Source: Bacteroidales bacterium UBA1192 (lineage in GTDB: Bacteria > Bacteroidota > Bacteroidia > Bacteroidales > Bacteroidaceae). From it: a stretch of 62,303 nucleotides of DNA. The stretch covers positions 38,003 through 100,305 of the forward strand of contig DBYG01000048.1 in assembly GCA_002310175.1 (NCBI GenBank), given 5' to 3'. The notes beneath the pieces were generated by a model, which ran no database searches, had not been told where the DNA came from, and saw nothing but the letters and a program-made list of their open reading frames with translations. The position numbers and the translations under genes are program-made. Below are positions 41,794 through 51,332 of the stretch, piece by piece (position 1 is the stretch's first letter; every line of letters starts with the position of its first letter).

Positions 41794-43107
41794 ATGAGTA
41801 ACCTTGTAGCGATAGTTGGTCGTCCTAATGTGGGAAAATCCACACTGTTCAATCGTCTGACGCAGTCACGTCAGGCTATTGTAGACGATGTGGCTGGTAC
41901 TACCCGTGATAGGCAATACGGAAAATGCGAGTGGAACGAAAGGGTGTTTTCTGTGGTCGATACAGGAGGCTGGGTCGTAAAATCCGATGACGTGTTTGAG
42001 GAGGAAATCCGCAAGCAGGTCAGTATTGCCATTGATGAATCCGATGTGATTCTGTTTCTTGTTGATATCCGGACCGGGCTAACTGACTTGGATGATGAAG
42101 TTGGCAATATCCTCCGCCGTTCCTCTACACCAGTCATACTTGTGGCAAACAAAATGGACACTTTTGATTTGCAGTATGGAGCAGCAGAGTTCTACAAGCT
42201 CGGTTTGGGCGATCCCATAACCATATCCGCAGCAAATGGCAGCGGTACTGGCGAACTGTTGGATGAGATATTGCGCCGTCTCCCAACGGATAATGAGGAG
42301 GAGACTGATGATGAGATACCACGTTTTGCCGTTGTAGGAAGGCCGAATGCCGGTAAGAGTTCTATAATAAACGCTTTCATTGGTGAGGAACGCAATATCG
42401 TGACGGATATAGCCGGTACAACTCGTGATTCTGTCTATACCAGATACACCAAATTCGGGTTTGACTTTTATCTTGTTGATACTGCAGGAATAAGAAAGAA
42501 GAACAAGGTTGAGGAAGATCTTGAATTCTACTCTGTGATGCGTTCCATCAGGGCAATAGAGAACAGTGATGTCTGCATACTCATGCTTGATGCCACCAGG
42601 GGAATAGAGGGACAGGATTTGAATATAGTTTCCTTGATCGTAAGGAACCAAAAGGGACTTGTCGTGGTAGTAAACAAATGGGATTTGATTGAGGACAGAT
42701 GTGCTCAGGTGATGAAGAACTATGAGGTAGCCATCCGTACACGTCTTGCCCCATTCACTGATTTTCCGATAGTGTTCACATCGGCCATAGAGAAACAACG
42801 CATACTGAAAGTACTGGAGTGTGCCAAAGAGGTATATCAGCATAGGACAATGCACGTATCCACTGGCAAGCTTAACGCCGAAATGCTTCCTCTTATTGAA
42901 GCTTATCCGCCACCTTCGACCAAGGGCAAGTATATCAAAATAAAGTATTGTACCCAGCTTCAGGGACCAAGTATTCCTTCATTCGTATTTTTTGCCAATC
43001 TGCCTCAGTACGTAAAAGAACCTTATAAGAGATTCCTTGAAAACAAAATAAGGGAGAAATGGAATTTCAGTGGGACCCCGATCAATATCTTTATAAGGCA
43101 GAAGTGA
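41794..43107 (+). CDS. der: Ribosome-associated GTPase Der (EngA)
   Basis: Two tandem G domains act in 50S assembly. The first has GRPNVGKSTLF near residues 9-19 with DTGGWV; the second has GRPNAGKSS near 185-193, DTAG and NKWDL. A KH-like domain ends the protein (LPQYVKEPYKRFLEN). At 437 aa, starting from the ATG at 41794, the length is normal. A longer start at 41776 (six codons) is possible. The stop codon lies inside its terminator hairpin. Confidence 0.96.
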   Translation: MSNLVAIVGRPNVGKSTLFNRLTQSRQAIVDDVAGTTRDRQYGKCEWNERVFSVVDTGGWVVKSDDVFEEEIRKQVSIAIDESDVILFLVDIRTGLTDLDDEVGNILRRSSTPVILVANKMDTFDLQYGAAEFYKLGLGDPITISAANGSGTGELLDEILRRLPTDNEEETDDEIPRFAVVGRPNAGKSSIINAFIGEERNIVTDIAGTTRDSVYTRYTKFGFDFYLVDTAGIRKKNKVEEDLEFYSVMRSIRAIENSDVCILMLDATRGIEGQDLNIVSLIVRNQKGLVVVVNKWDLIEDRCAQVMKNYEVAIRTRLAPFTDFPIVFTSAIEKQRILKVLECAKEVYQHRTMHVSTGKLNAEMLPLIEAYPPPSTKGKYIKIKYCTQLQGPSIPSFVFFANLPQYVKEPYKRFLENKIREKWNFSGTPINIFIRQK

Positions 43108-43129
43108 GGCTCAGAACCTCACTTTTTTT
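43104..43129 (+). terminator. der terminator
   Basis: GTGAGG (43104-43109) pairs with CCTCAC (43117-43122) around CTCAGAA, followed by seven T (43123-43129). The stem includes the der stop codon and the T tract encodes the last codons of the convergent M6 peptidase gene. Confidence 0.82.
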
Positions 43130-44772
43130 GTTTTTCCGTCTTTCCTGATAAGCCATATCCCGGATGAAAGCGGAAGCTGTTCAACTGGTAAGTCGGAACT
43201 GAAGGATCCCGCGGGCTTGCCGGAAAGATCAAATACATGAATTAAACCTTTGTCGCTGTCTGCCATGGGAGAATGTATACCATCAACCGTGCCAGATCTA
43301 CCGAGTGTGAAACTGACAACACCTCCGCCGTTCCGGATTCCGGTAATCGGATAGGTGATATAATTGCCGTCATAAACCTTAAGTTCAGGTGTACTGAACA
43401 TAGTAATACTGTCTTTACTGTAGTAGGGAAATAAATCACCGGTTTCATTATCCTTGCCGGATTTGTTGTCGGCAGGAATGACAGCATAGTTCCTTGAAGA
43501 GACATTCACTTTATTCCACAACCATTTGGTCTTATTATATGAAACCGTCGTTACAAGGAGCCCGGATCCTTTCTGATAACGGAACCAACCCTTTTGCTGA
43601 TGGTTCTCCAGTATTATGAATTTGTCTTCATCATCTGTGCTTAGGCGGTAAGCGTCGGCTTTATCATCAAGACTCTCGATAAAATATTTTCCGACGGTAT
43701 TTGCTTCAGGAATCTCCATCCATCCCAATGAGTAACGTTCAAATGCGGTGTATCCTGAAGGAGAGAATCCAAGGTTCCCGTATAATCCATAGTCCATTAT
43801 ACTCCACGAGCCGAGGCAATCAGTATTCCCAGAGGCGGTGTCATAAAAATCAGGCAGACCGAGAATGTGTGAAAACTCATGACAGAAAGTTCCGATGCCG
43901 TCAATGATATCATTAGAGTCCCAAAACAGTTCGCAGGTAAGCAGATAGTTGACCTTTGTCAGGCCGTCAATACCGACAATTCTCATGTCATACTGATGGG
44001 GCCAAATGGTATTAGGGTCAGAGCCGTAGTAATTCTCGCCCCGACCTGCAAAAATTATTGCCAACAAATCCACTTCACCATCGTAGTTGTTATCATAGGT
44101 CTGCATATCAGCAAGTGAATTAGCGACGATTGAATCACACACCTCCTTAACAAGTTTGATGGCATTTCCTGTGTCGTTTCCGGTACTGTTGTTGTTATTC
44201 TTGCCGTAATAGGCATATCCGTGACTGGCGTGTATAGGACCTATTATGTCGAATTCTGGAGTCAGGAGCCCGTATGATTGGCTTTCGAAATAATCCCTCA
44301 CACTTCCGCTTGCACCCTGGAAAGTGTCACCTTTGTATGTAATAGTATCTGTGTAACCCTTCTTGTTGAAACGGTCATCAATCATTCTGACTATTGTCTC
44401 ATTATCCGCTGAAAACTTCCGGTCAGTGAAATCGACCAGAACCACAAGGCATCTGGGACTTCCTGTAACTGGAAAGTTTTGGATTTTGTAACTGCCAGGT
44501 TTGGTTGATGTTAAAAGTCTGGGTGGAGCCGGTCTGTCAAGAACAAGAGTTTTGTGCCAGACCCCATTCTTTCCTTTTTCCATTACTTCGCCTTCAGGAT
44601 TGACGTAGAATGTTCCGAATTCGTCGCCAAGATATGTCAGCTTCAGTAGTTTGCCGTCGGATTGGATTACAGTAACAGTGTCCCTACGCACAGGTACGGC
44701 ATGACATACCACTGTGGCGATGAAAAATATGAGTGAATATGTCATAAACCGCAGCGCACGCATAGGTATCAC
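43111..44772 (-). CDS. Secreted M6-family metallopeptidase with T9SS-like C-terminal domain
   Basis: A 553-aa extracellular protease. After a signal peptide (about residues 10-26, TYSLIFFIATVVCHA), the catalytic domain has the zinc motif HEFSHILGLPD with H298, E299, H302 and D308. The last about 65 residues (IHVFDLSGKP ... GIWLIRKDGKTKKVRF) look like a type A Por secretion-system C-terminal domain, which directs export through the T9SS and is normally cleaved. The gene is 3 bases from convergent der and overlaps lptB's stop by four bases, so it is probably co-transcribed from the lptB promoter. Immune-inhibitor A-like enzymes are the relatives; substrate unknown. Confidence 0.88.
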   Translation of the reverse strand: MIPMRALRFMTYSLIFFIATVVCHAVPVRRDTVTVIQSDGKLLKLTYLGDEFGTFYVNPEGEVMEKGKNGVWHKTLVLDRPAPPRLLTSTKPGSYKIQNFPVTGSPRCLVVLVDFTDRKFSADNETIVRMIDDRFNKKGYTDTITYKGDTFQGASGSVRDYFESQSYGLLTPEFDIIGPIHASHGYAYYGKNNNNSTGNDTGNAIKLVKEVCDSIVANSLADMQTYDNNYDGEVDLLAIIFAGRGENYYGSDPNTIWPHQYDMRIVGIDGLTKVNYLLTCELFWDSNDIIDGIGTFCHEFSHILGLPDFYDTASGNTDCLGSWSIMDYGLYGNLGFSPSGYTAFERYSLGWMEIPEANTVGKYFIESLDDKADAYRLSTDDEDKFIILENHQQKGWFRYQKGSGLLVTTVSYNKTKWLWNKVNVSSRNYAVIPADNKSGKDNETGDLFPYYSKDSITMFSTPELKVYDGNYITYPITGIRNGGGVVSFTLGRSGTVDGIHSPMADSDKGLIHVFDLSGKPAGSFSSDLPVEQLPLSSGIWLIRKDGKTKKVRF

Positions 44773-45548
44773 TTCTGGAATGTCTTTTTTTTCAGTTCGA
44801 AACTTTGGCTGAGGTATTTTTCTCTTACTATAGGATTTGATGCCAGTTCTTCAGGAGTCCCCTGGAACAGTATCCTGCCTTCGAATAGAAGATATGCCCT
44901 ATCAGTTATGCTTAGCGTCTCATGTACATTATGATCGGTGATGAGAATCCCTATGTTACGATCCTTTAGCTTCCATACGATTTGCTGTATATCCTCCACA
45001 GCGATAGGATCAACTCCGGCAAACGGCTCGTCAAGCATTATGAACTTGGGTTCTATAGCTAGACAGCGGGCGATTTCGGTACGACGCCTCTCTCCTCCAG
45101 AGAGTCGGTCACCCAGATTTTTGCGTACCTTCTGAAGACTGAACTCATCAATCAGGCTTTCAAGCTTTTCCTTCTGGTAATCCTTGGGTTTTCCTGTTAG
45201 CTCAAGAACCGATGCAATGTTATCCTCAACACTCATTTTACGGAAAACGCTTGCCTCTTGGGCAAGGTAACCGATGCCCGCACGGGCACGCTTAAAAACG
45301 GGGTATTCAGTTATGTCCTGATCGTCCAAATATATTTTCCCCTCATTAGGGGTTATCAGACCTACTGTCATATAGAACGATGTAGTCTTGCCGGCTCCGT
45401 TAGGACCCAGCAATCCCACAATCTCTCCTTGTTTCACGTTTATGGATACATGGCTCACAACTGTACGTTTGCCGTATCTCTTTACGAGGTTTTCAGTTCT
45501 AAGAACCATTTCTCCTCCAGTTACATCAACGGTGATGTTATCATCCAT
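44769..45548 (-). CDS. lptB: LPS export ABC transporter ATP-binding protein LptB
   Basis: Powers lipopolysaccharide extraction from the inner membrane with LptF and LptG. Walker A is GPNGAGKTT at residues 48-56, the signature is LSGGERRRTEIARCLA and Walker B is FIMLDEPFAGVDP. The Q-loop LAQEASVFRKM is the LptB type. At 259 aa it has a short N-terminal extension (MDDNITVDVTGGE) before MVLRTENL, so the ATG at 45509 is an alternative. lptF/lptG are not nearby. Confidence 0.95.
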   Translation of the reverse strand: MDDNITVDVTGGEMVLRTENLVKRYGKRTVVSHVSINVKQGEIVGLLGPNGAGKTTSFYMTVGLITPNEGKIYLDDQDITEYPVFKRARAGIGYLAQEASVFRKMSVEDNIASVLELTGKPKDYQKEKLESLIDEFSLQKVRKNLGDRLSGGERRRTEIARCLAIEPKFIMLDEPFAGVDPIAVEDIQQIVWKLKDRNIGILITDHNVHETLSITDRAYLLFEGRILFQGTPEELASNPIVREKYLSQSFELKKKTFQK

Positions 45549-45567
45549 GTCTGAAATGCATTTGATG

Positions 45568-45596
45568 CAAAGGTAGCTAAATTAGATGATGACAAA
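45568..45596 (-). promoter_or_regulatory. lptB promoter
   Basis: Minus-strand TACCTTTG (45575 to 45568) with TTTG (45596 to 45593), spacer 17. A full Bacteroidetes promoter, 20 bases before lptB. Confidence 0.7.
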
Positions 45597-45659
45597 ACAA
45601 TAATATAGTCTATGAATGCAAAAAAAATACAAATTATTTTCTGTTTGTGAATATTGAAG

Positions 45660-45667
45660 TAAATTCG
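45660..45667 (+). promoter_or_regulatory. Possible tig -7 box
   Basis: TAAATTCG (45660-45667) is one base off TAnnTTTG, about 57 bases before tig. TTTG at 45644 is too close; TTTT at 45637 is better spaced. Confidence 0.35.
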
Positions 45668-45723
45668 CGCTCTAAAATAAGTGACAACACAATAGTAAGG
45701 TTATAACAAATTAGAATCACAGA

Positions 45724-47082
45724 ATGGACTTAAAGTTTGAGAACGTAAGTAAGGTACAAGGCCTGCTTAGTGTTAGTATTGAGAAAGCTGACTATCAAGG
45801 AAATGTAGATAATGCGCTTAAAGAAGCAAAGAAGAAAGCCCAAATGCCGGGCTTCCGTCCGGGAATGGTTCCTATGTCCTTGATACAGAAGATGTATGGC
45901 AAGTCCATCAAGGCAGATGAGATAAATAAGATACTTCAGAATAAGGTTTTCAGCTATATAAAAGAAAACAAGATAGATATGCTTGGGGAGCCGCTTCCCA
46001 ATGATGAGAAGGAATCAGGGATGAGTCTTGATGATGATGACATGACTTTCTGGTTTGACATAGCTTTGGCGCCCCAGTTCGACGTTAATGTCGGAAAAGA
46101 TGACTCTATAACATATTATGAGATAAAGGTTACTGACGAGATGGTTGATAGTCAAGTTAAAGGCTATACGCGTCAGTTCGGAAAATACGAGCAGTCCGAC
46201 ACCTATGCTGATGGCGATGTCGTAAAAGGACTTCTTACTGAGCTTGAAGCTGACGGTTCCTCCAAAGAAAACGGTATATTAGTGGAAGGTGCTACAGTCA
46301 TGCCGCAGTTCATGAAAGACGATTCACAAAAGGCCCTTTTTAGAGATGCCGTCAAGGGCAGTAAGGTGGTTTTCAATCCTTCTAAGGCTTATGAAGGCAA
46401 TGATGTTGAGATTTCCTCGCTTTTGAACAGAAAAAAGGAGGAAGTGGCTGGGATTAATTCGGATTTTTGTCTCGAAATTCAGGACATCACCCGTTTTGTA
46501 GAAGCTGAGCTGGGTCAGGAATTGTTTGACCGCGTTTTTGGCAGTGGTTCTGTTGACAGCGAGAGTGCTTTCCGCTCCAAGGTGGAGGAGTCAATTGCCG
46601 CATCTTTCGTTCCTGACAGTGATTATAAGTTCCTGTTGGATGCCAGAAAGTATCTGATGGAGAAGGTCGGCAAACTGGATTTCGCCGATGAACTCCTGAA
46701 ACGCATAATGAGGGCCAACAGCAAGAACAATGACAAGGATAATATCGATGAGACATTTGATCGCAGTATTGAAGAACTTACCTGGCATTTGATTCAGGAG
46801 AAGTTGGTTGAAAAGTACTCCATCAAGGTTGAGGACGATGATGTCAAGGCTATGGCCCGCGAGGCAACCCGCGCTCAGTTTGCCCAGTACGGCATGATGA
46901 ATCTGCCAGATGAGCTCCTCGATAACTATTCAAAGGAGATGCTTAAGAAACGTGAGACAGTTGACGGGCTTGTGAACCGTGCAATTGAGAGTAAGCTCAC
47001 GGCGGCTCTCAAGAAGGACGTAAAGATAAAGAAGAAGAAAATTAGTGTCGATGAGTTTAACAGACTGTTTGATACTAAATAA
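45724..47082 (+). CDS. tig: Trigger factor
   Basis: Ribosome-bound chaperone for nascent chains. The N-terminal ribosome-binding domain has MPGFRPGMVPMSLIQKMYGK near residues 40-60 (the GFRPG signature). The middle region, about 150-245, corresponds to the FKBP-like PPIase domain but is divergent and lacks most consensus residues. The C-terminal helical arms extend to a Lys-rich end (KKDVKIKKKKISVDEF). At 452 aa it is normal for Bacteroidetes. It heads tig-clpP-clpX, with 23 bases to clpP. Confidence 0.94.
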   Translation: MDLKFENVSKVQGLLSVSIEKADYQGNVDNALKEAKKKAQMPGFRPGMVPMSLIQKMYGKSIKADEINKILQNKVFSYIKENKIDMLGEPLPNDEKESGMSLDDDDMTFWFDIALAPQFDVNVGKDDSITYYEIKVTDEMVDSQVKGYTRQFGKYEQSDTYADGDVVKGLLTELEADGSSKENGILVEGATVMPQFMKDDSQKALFRDAVKGSKVVFNPSKAYEGNDVEISSLLNRKKEEVAGINSDFCLEIQDITRFVEAELGQELFDRVFGSGSVDSESAFRSKVEESIAASFVPDSDYKFLLDARKYLMEKVGKLDFADELLKRIMRANSKNNDKDNIDETFDRSIEELTWHLIQEKLVEKYSIKVEDDDVKAMAREATRAQFAQYGMMNLPDELLDNYSKEMLKKRETVDGLVNRAIESKLTAALKKDVKIKKKKISVDEFNRLFDTK

Positions 47083-47105
47083 TCCTAAGCGATTATAGAC
47101 TGAAC

Positions 47106-47771
47106 ATGGACGATTTCAGAAAATACGCCATAGGCCACCTTGGCCTTAACAGCCAGAGTCTTGATGATGTCATCAAGGCCGAGTCCCAATATCTGAACCC
47201 ATACATCCTGGAGGAGCGTCAGCTTAACGTCACTCAGATGGATGTATTCTCGCGTCTAATGATGGACCGCATCATATTCCTAGGCACAGAGATCAGTGAC
47301 TATACTGCAAATACCATACAGGCGCAGCTTCTTTATCTGGATTCGGTTGATTCCTCCAAGGAAATATCCATTTATCTGAATTCACCTGGCGGCAGTGTGA
47401 CGGCGGGATTGGGAATATATGACACCATGCAATTTATCACCAGTCCAGTGGCAACCATATGCACAGGTATGGCTGCAAGTATGGCTGCAGTTCTTCTTGT
47501 AGCCGGACAGGAGGGTAAAAGAGCCGCTCTTCCCCACAGTCGTGTTATGATCCATCAACCGCTTGGAGGTGCCCAAGGACAGGCCAGCGACATAGAAATA
47601 ACCGCCCGTGAGATACAAAAGATGAAGAAGGAGCTATATACCATAATTTCCGAGCATTCCCATACTCCTTATGAAAAGGTTTGGGCAGACAGTGATCGCG
47701 ATTATTGGATGACAGCTCATGAAGCCAAGGAGTATGGTATGATTGACCAGATTTTGGAAAAACGCAAATAA
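47106..47771 (+). CDS. clpP: ATP-dependent Clp protease proteolytic subunit
   Basis: Serine protease barrel driven by ClpX. The catalytic triad is S125 (TGMAASMAAVL), H150 (SRVMIHQP) and D199 (DRDYWM). LNSPGGSVTAGLGIYD near 91-106 is the oxyanion region. At 221 aa it has the usual N-terminal propeptide. The C-terminus ends with IDQILEKRK. It is translated from the tig-clpP-clpX transcript, 18 bases before clpX. Confidence 0.97.
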   Translation: MDDFRKYAIGHLGLNSQSLDDVIKAESQYLNPYILEERQLNVTQMDVFSRLMMDRIIFLGTEISDYTANTIQAQLLYLDSVDSSKEISIYLNSPGGSVTAGLGIYDTMQFITSPVATICTGMAASMAAVLLVAGQEGKRAALPHSRVMIHQPLGGAQGQASDIEITAREIQKMKKELYTIISEHSHTPYEKVWADSDRDYWMTAHEAKEYGMIDQILEKRK

Positions 47772-47789
47772 TAACGTAGAGCGGATAGG

Positions 47790-49022
47790 ATGGCAGGAGT
47801 AAAAAAGGGTAAATACTGTGGATTCTGCGGCCGTTCTGACAAGGAAGTTGAACTTCTCATCACAGGTCTTGACAGTTGCATCTGCAATGAGTGTGCTGAG
47901 CGCGCGGCTGAGATAGTACATGAATCCAAGCCTACCATAAAGAAAAATGCATTTCGGCTTGACAAAATCCCCAAACCTCAGGAAATCAAGAAATATCTTG
48001 ATGAGTATGTAATAGGTCAGGATGAGGCCAAGAAATACCTGTCTGTAGCCGTTTACAACCATTATAAGAGAATAACCCAGTCGGTGACAGAAGATGATGT
48101 GGATATTGAGAAGAGTAACATCATTCTGGTGGGTGCCACTGGCACGGGCAAGACGTTACTTGCCAAGACCATAGCCAAATTGTTGAAGGTACCTTTCACT
48201 ATCGTTGATGCTACAGTCCTTACTGAGGCCGGTTATGTCGGAGAGGATGTGGAGAGTATCCTTACACGTCTGCTTCAGGTTGCTGACTATGACGTAGGTT
48301 CTGCCGAGCATGGTATCGTATTCATTGATGAGATAGATAAGATAGCCCGAAAGAGTGACAATCCGTCAATAACTCGTGACGTAAGCGGTGAGGGTGTACA
48401 ACAGGGACTTCTGAAACTCCTTGAGGGGTCGGTCGTTAATGTCCCTCCACAGGGGGGACGCAAGCATCCCGAGCAGAAGTTCATAGAGATTGATACAAAA
48501 AACATCCTTTTCATCTGTGGAGGAGCTTTTGATGGGATTGAACGCAAGATAGCCAGACGTCTCAACACGCAGGTGGTGGGATTTGACTCGGTAGGGCAGC
48601 GCAGCAAGGTGGACTTCAACAACATAATGAGGTACGTGGCTCCTCAGGACCTTAAGGCTTTCGGACTTATACCTGAGATAATAGGACGTCTTCCGGTAGT
48701 TACAAGCCTTGACCCCCTTGACCGTGATGCTTTGTTGAGGATTCTGACAGAGCCCAGGAATTCAATCATAAAGCAGTATATCAAGTTGTTCGCAATAGAC
48801 GGAGTGAAACTCTCATTTGAACCGGAGGTTCTTGATTTTGTGGTAGATAAAGCAATTGAGTTCAAATTGGGAGCCAGAGGCCTCAGGTCAATAGTCGAGA
48901 CAATAATGGTGGACGCCATGTACAACACGCCTTCCACCGATTCCAAAAAGTATGTAGTCACCCTCGATTACGCTAAAGAGCAGATAGAAAAGGCGGACGG
49001 TACGATTTTAGATAAAATCTGA
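47790..49022 (+). CDS. clpX: ATP-dependent Clp protease ATP-binding subunit ClpX
   Basis: AAA+ unfoldase that selects substrates for ClpP. The N-terminal zinc-binding domain has C10, C13, C32 and C35 (C-x2-C, C-x2-C). Walker A GATGTGKT lies at 115-122 and Walker B FIDEIDKI near 178. The IGF-type loop that docks on ClpP appears around LIPEIIGRLP as in other ClpX proteins. At 410 aa it is full length. It is the last gene of tig-clpP-clpX. Confidence 0.97.
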   Translation: MAGVKKGKYCGFCGRSDKEVELLITGLDSCICNECAERAAEIVHESKPTIKKNAFRLDKIPKPQEIKKYLDEYVIGQDEAKKYLSVAVYNHYKRITQSVTEDDVDIEKSNIILVGATGTGKTLLAKTIAKLLKVPFTIVDATVLTEAGYVGEDVESILTRLLQVADYDVGSAEHGIVFIDEIDKIARKSDNPSITRDVSGEGVQQGLLKLLEGSVVNVPPQGGRKHPEQKFIEIDTKNILFICGGAFDGIERKIARRLNTQVVGFDSVGQRSKVDFNNIMRYVAPQDLKAFGLIPEIIGRLPVVTSLDPLDRDALLRILTEPRNSIIKQYIKLFAIDGVKLSFEPEVLDFVVDKAIEFKLGARGLRSIVETIMVDAMYNTPSTDSKKYVVTLDYAKEQIEKADGTILDKI

Positions 49023-49030
49023 TTTTTTTT
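49004..49030 (+). terminator. Weak terminator after clpX
   Basis: GATTTT (49004-49009) and AAAATC (49014-49019) pair around AGAT, then TGATTTTTTTT follows. The stem is A-T rich and overlaps the clpX stop, so it is weak. Confidence 0.45.
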
Positions 49031-49041
49031 AATGCAAAAAG

Positions 49042-49074
49042 TTTGCAAGTTTGACTGACTTGTGTATAACTTTG
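49042..49074 (+). promoter_or_regulatory. recQ promoter
   Basis: TTTG (49042-49045), spacer 21, TAACTTTG (49067-49074). This is a full promoter, about 44 bases before recQ. Confidence 0.7.
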
Positions 49075-49117
49075 TTTTCACTCCATTTTACGGATTGAAC
49101 TACTTTTTTCAGACAAT

Positions 49118-51301
49118 ATGGCAAGAAAAAACATAAATCTTGCAGAGGTGCTTAAAGTCCATTTCGGATTTGACACATTCAAAGGTGACCAGGAGGCCAT
49201 TATTAGGAACCTGCTCGCTGGAAGGGACACCTTTGTACTCATGCCCACAGGTGGAGGCAAATCACTTTGTTATCAGTTGCCTGCTATCGTTATGGACGGA
49301 ACGGCTATCGTGATATCCCCGCTCATTGCTCTTATGAAGAATCAGGTTGATGCTATGCGCAACATGGGGGAAGAGGACGGAATAGCCCATTTCATAAACT
49401 CCTCTCTTAACAAGGCTTCTATAGACATGGTGAAGGCTGATATTATAGAAGGTAAGACCAAGCTTTTATATGTGGCACCTGAGTCATTGACAAAGGAGGA
49501 GAACGTGGACTTTCTCAAGAAGATAAAGATTTCCTTTTATGCTATTGATGAGGCACACTGTATTTCGGAATGGGGGCATGATTTCAGACCCGAGTATCGT
49601 CGAATCAGGCCTATTGTCAATGAGATTGGCAATGCTCCTATCATAGCCCTCACAGCTACTGCAACCAATAAGGTGCGGGATGATATTAAGAAGAACCTTG
49701 GTATTCAGGATGCGGATGACTTCAAGTCCTCGTTCAATCGGCCCAATCTTTACTATGAAGTACGTCCCAAAACTAAGAATATAGATAAGGAGATTATCAG
49801 GTTCATTAAGTCCAATCCCGGCAAATCCGGTATCATATATTGTCTCTCCAGAAAGAAAGTTGAGGAGCTGGCTGAGATTCTTCAGGCGAATGACATATCG
49901 GCAATGGCCTATCATGCAGGTATGGAGGCCGCAGCCCGTTCCAGTACACAGGATGCTTTCATCATGGAGAAGATAGACGTGATTGTGGCTACTATTGCGT
50001 TCGGGATGGGCATAGACAAACCGGATGTCCGCTACGTAATTCATTATGATATTCCTAAAAGTTTGGAAGGATATTATCAGGAGACAGGTCGAGCCGGGCG
50101 TGACGGTGGTGAGGGACAGTGCATAGCTTTCTATAACAGCAAGGACGTCCAGAAATTGGAAAAATTCCTTGAGGGTAAGCCTCTCGCAGAACAGGATATA
50201 GGCCGTCAGCTGCTGGCTGAAACCACAGCTTATTGTGAATCTTCAGTTTGTAGGCGCAAGTTGCTGCTCCACTATTTCGGTGAAAACTATGAGGTGGAAA
50301 ACTGCGGCAACTGTGACAATTGTCTGAATCCCAAAAAACGCGTTGAGGCACAACAGCTTCTTGAAACTGTTCTGGAGGCTATTGTTGCTGTGAAGGAGAA
50401 TTTCAAAGCTGATTACATTGTGGATATCCTGCTTGGCAAGGAGACATCGGCCGTTGTTGACCATATGCATGATGACCTGGAGGTTTTTGGGTCAGGATCT
50501 GACGAAGAGGAGAAGACTTGGAATGCGGTTATACGTCAGGCTCTGATAGCAGGCTATATCAGGAAGGATGTAGAGAACTATGGACTGCTTAAGATAACAG
50601 AAGAGGGACGTGATTTCATGAAGAATCCCAAATCATTCATGATTGTGGAGGATAAAGATTTTGAAGATGAAGAGACCGAAGGGCCTATCCGTGGAGGGGG
50701 TTCCTTCGCTGTTGATCCGGAACTTTATTCTATGCTTAAGGACTTGCGTAAGAAATTATCCAAGCATCTTGAGCTTCCTCCATACGTGATTTTCCAGGAT
50801 CCTTCACTGGAGGCAATGGCGACTACGTATCCTGTTACCATGGAGGAACTGCAGAACATTCCTGGCGTGGGTGCAGGTAAGGCTAAGCGTTACGGTCAGG
50901 ATTTCATTGATCTGATAAAACGACATGTCGAGGAGAACGAGATCGAGCGTCCTGAGGATTTGAGGGTCAGGACAGTTCCCAATAAATCTAAACTCAAGGT
51001 GAGCATAATCCAGAGTATAGATATGAAAGTGGCCCTTGACGATATTGCCATAAGTAAGGGCATTGACTTTGATGAGCTGTTAACGGAGGTGGAAGCCATA
51101 GTCTATTCAGGCACTAAACTGAACATTGACTATTTCATTGACAGCGTGATGGATGAGGATCGTGCCGAGGATATATATGATTATTTCCGGGAGTCGGAAA
51201 GTGATTCCATTGAGGACGCACTTGATGAACTGGGTAATGATTATTCCGAGGAAGAGATAAGGTTAGTCCGGATAAAATTCATATCGGAGATGGCCAATTA
51301 A
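49118..51301 (+). CDS. recQ: ATP-dependent DNA helicase RecQ
   Basis: 3'-5' helicase for recombination and repair. Walker A PTGGGKS lies at residues 43-49, DEAH at 144-147 and the arginine-finger region QETGRAGRDGGEGQC near 322-336. The RQC zinc site has CESSVCRRKLLLHYFG and CGNCDNCL near 373-405. An HRDC domain follows near 525-600 (LEAMATTYPVTMEELQNIPG), then a C-terminal helix-turn-helix extension, making it 727 aa, longer than E. coli RecQ (about 610). guaB starts 31 bases downstream and may be read through. Confidence 0.96.
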   Translation: MARKNINLAEVLKVHFGFDTFKGDQEAIIRNLLAGRDTFVLMPTGGGKSLCYQLPAIVMDGTAIVISPLIALMKNQVDAMRNMGEEDGIAHFINSSLNKASIDMVKADIIEGKTKLLYVAPESLTKEENVDFLKKIKISFYAIDEAHCISEWGHDFRPEYRRIRPIVNEIGNAPIIALTATATNKVRDDIKKNLGIQDADDFKSSFNRPNLYYEVRPKTKNIDKEIIRFIKSNPGKSGIIYCLSRKKVEELAEILQANDISAMAYHAGMEAAARSSTQDAFIMEKIDVIVATIAFGMGIDKPDVRYVIHYDIPKSLEGYYQETGRAGRDGGEGQCIAFYNSKDVQKLEKFLEGKPLAEQDIGRQLLAETTAYCESSVCRRKLLLHYFGENYEVENCGNCDNCLNPKKRVEAQQLLETVLEAIVAVKENFKADYIVDILLGKETSAVVDHMHDDLEVFGSGSDEEEKTWNAVIRQALIAGYIRKDVENYGLLKITEEGRDFMKNPKSFMIVEDKDFEDEETEGPIRGGGSFAVDPELYSMLKDLRKKLSKHLELPPYVIFQDPSLEAMATTYPVTMEELQNIPGVGAGKAKRYGQDFIDLIKRHVEENEIERPEDLRVRTVPNKSKLKVSIIQSIDMKVALDDIAISKGIDFDELLTEVEAIVYSGTKLNIDYFIDSVMDEDRAEDIYDYFRESESDSIEDALDELGNDYSEEEIRLVRIKFISEMAN

Positions 51302-51332
51302 AAAAAGTAGTAACAATTTAAAACATAACAAA

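Noticed and set aside
42079..42855. 258-aa ORF antisense to der
   Set aside because: It lies on the opposite strand of der, whose two G domains are complete; no signal or domain seen.
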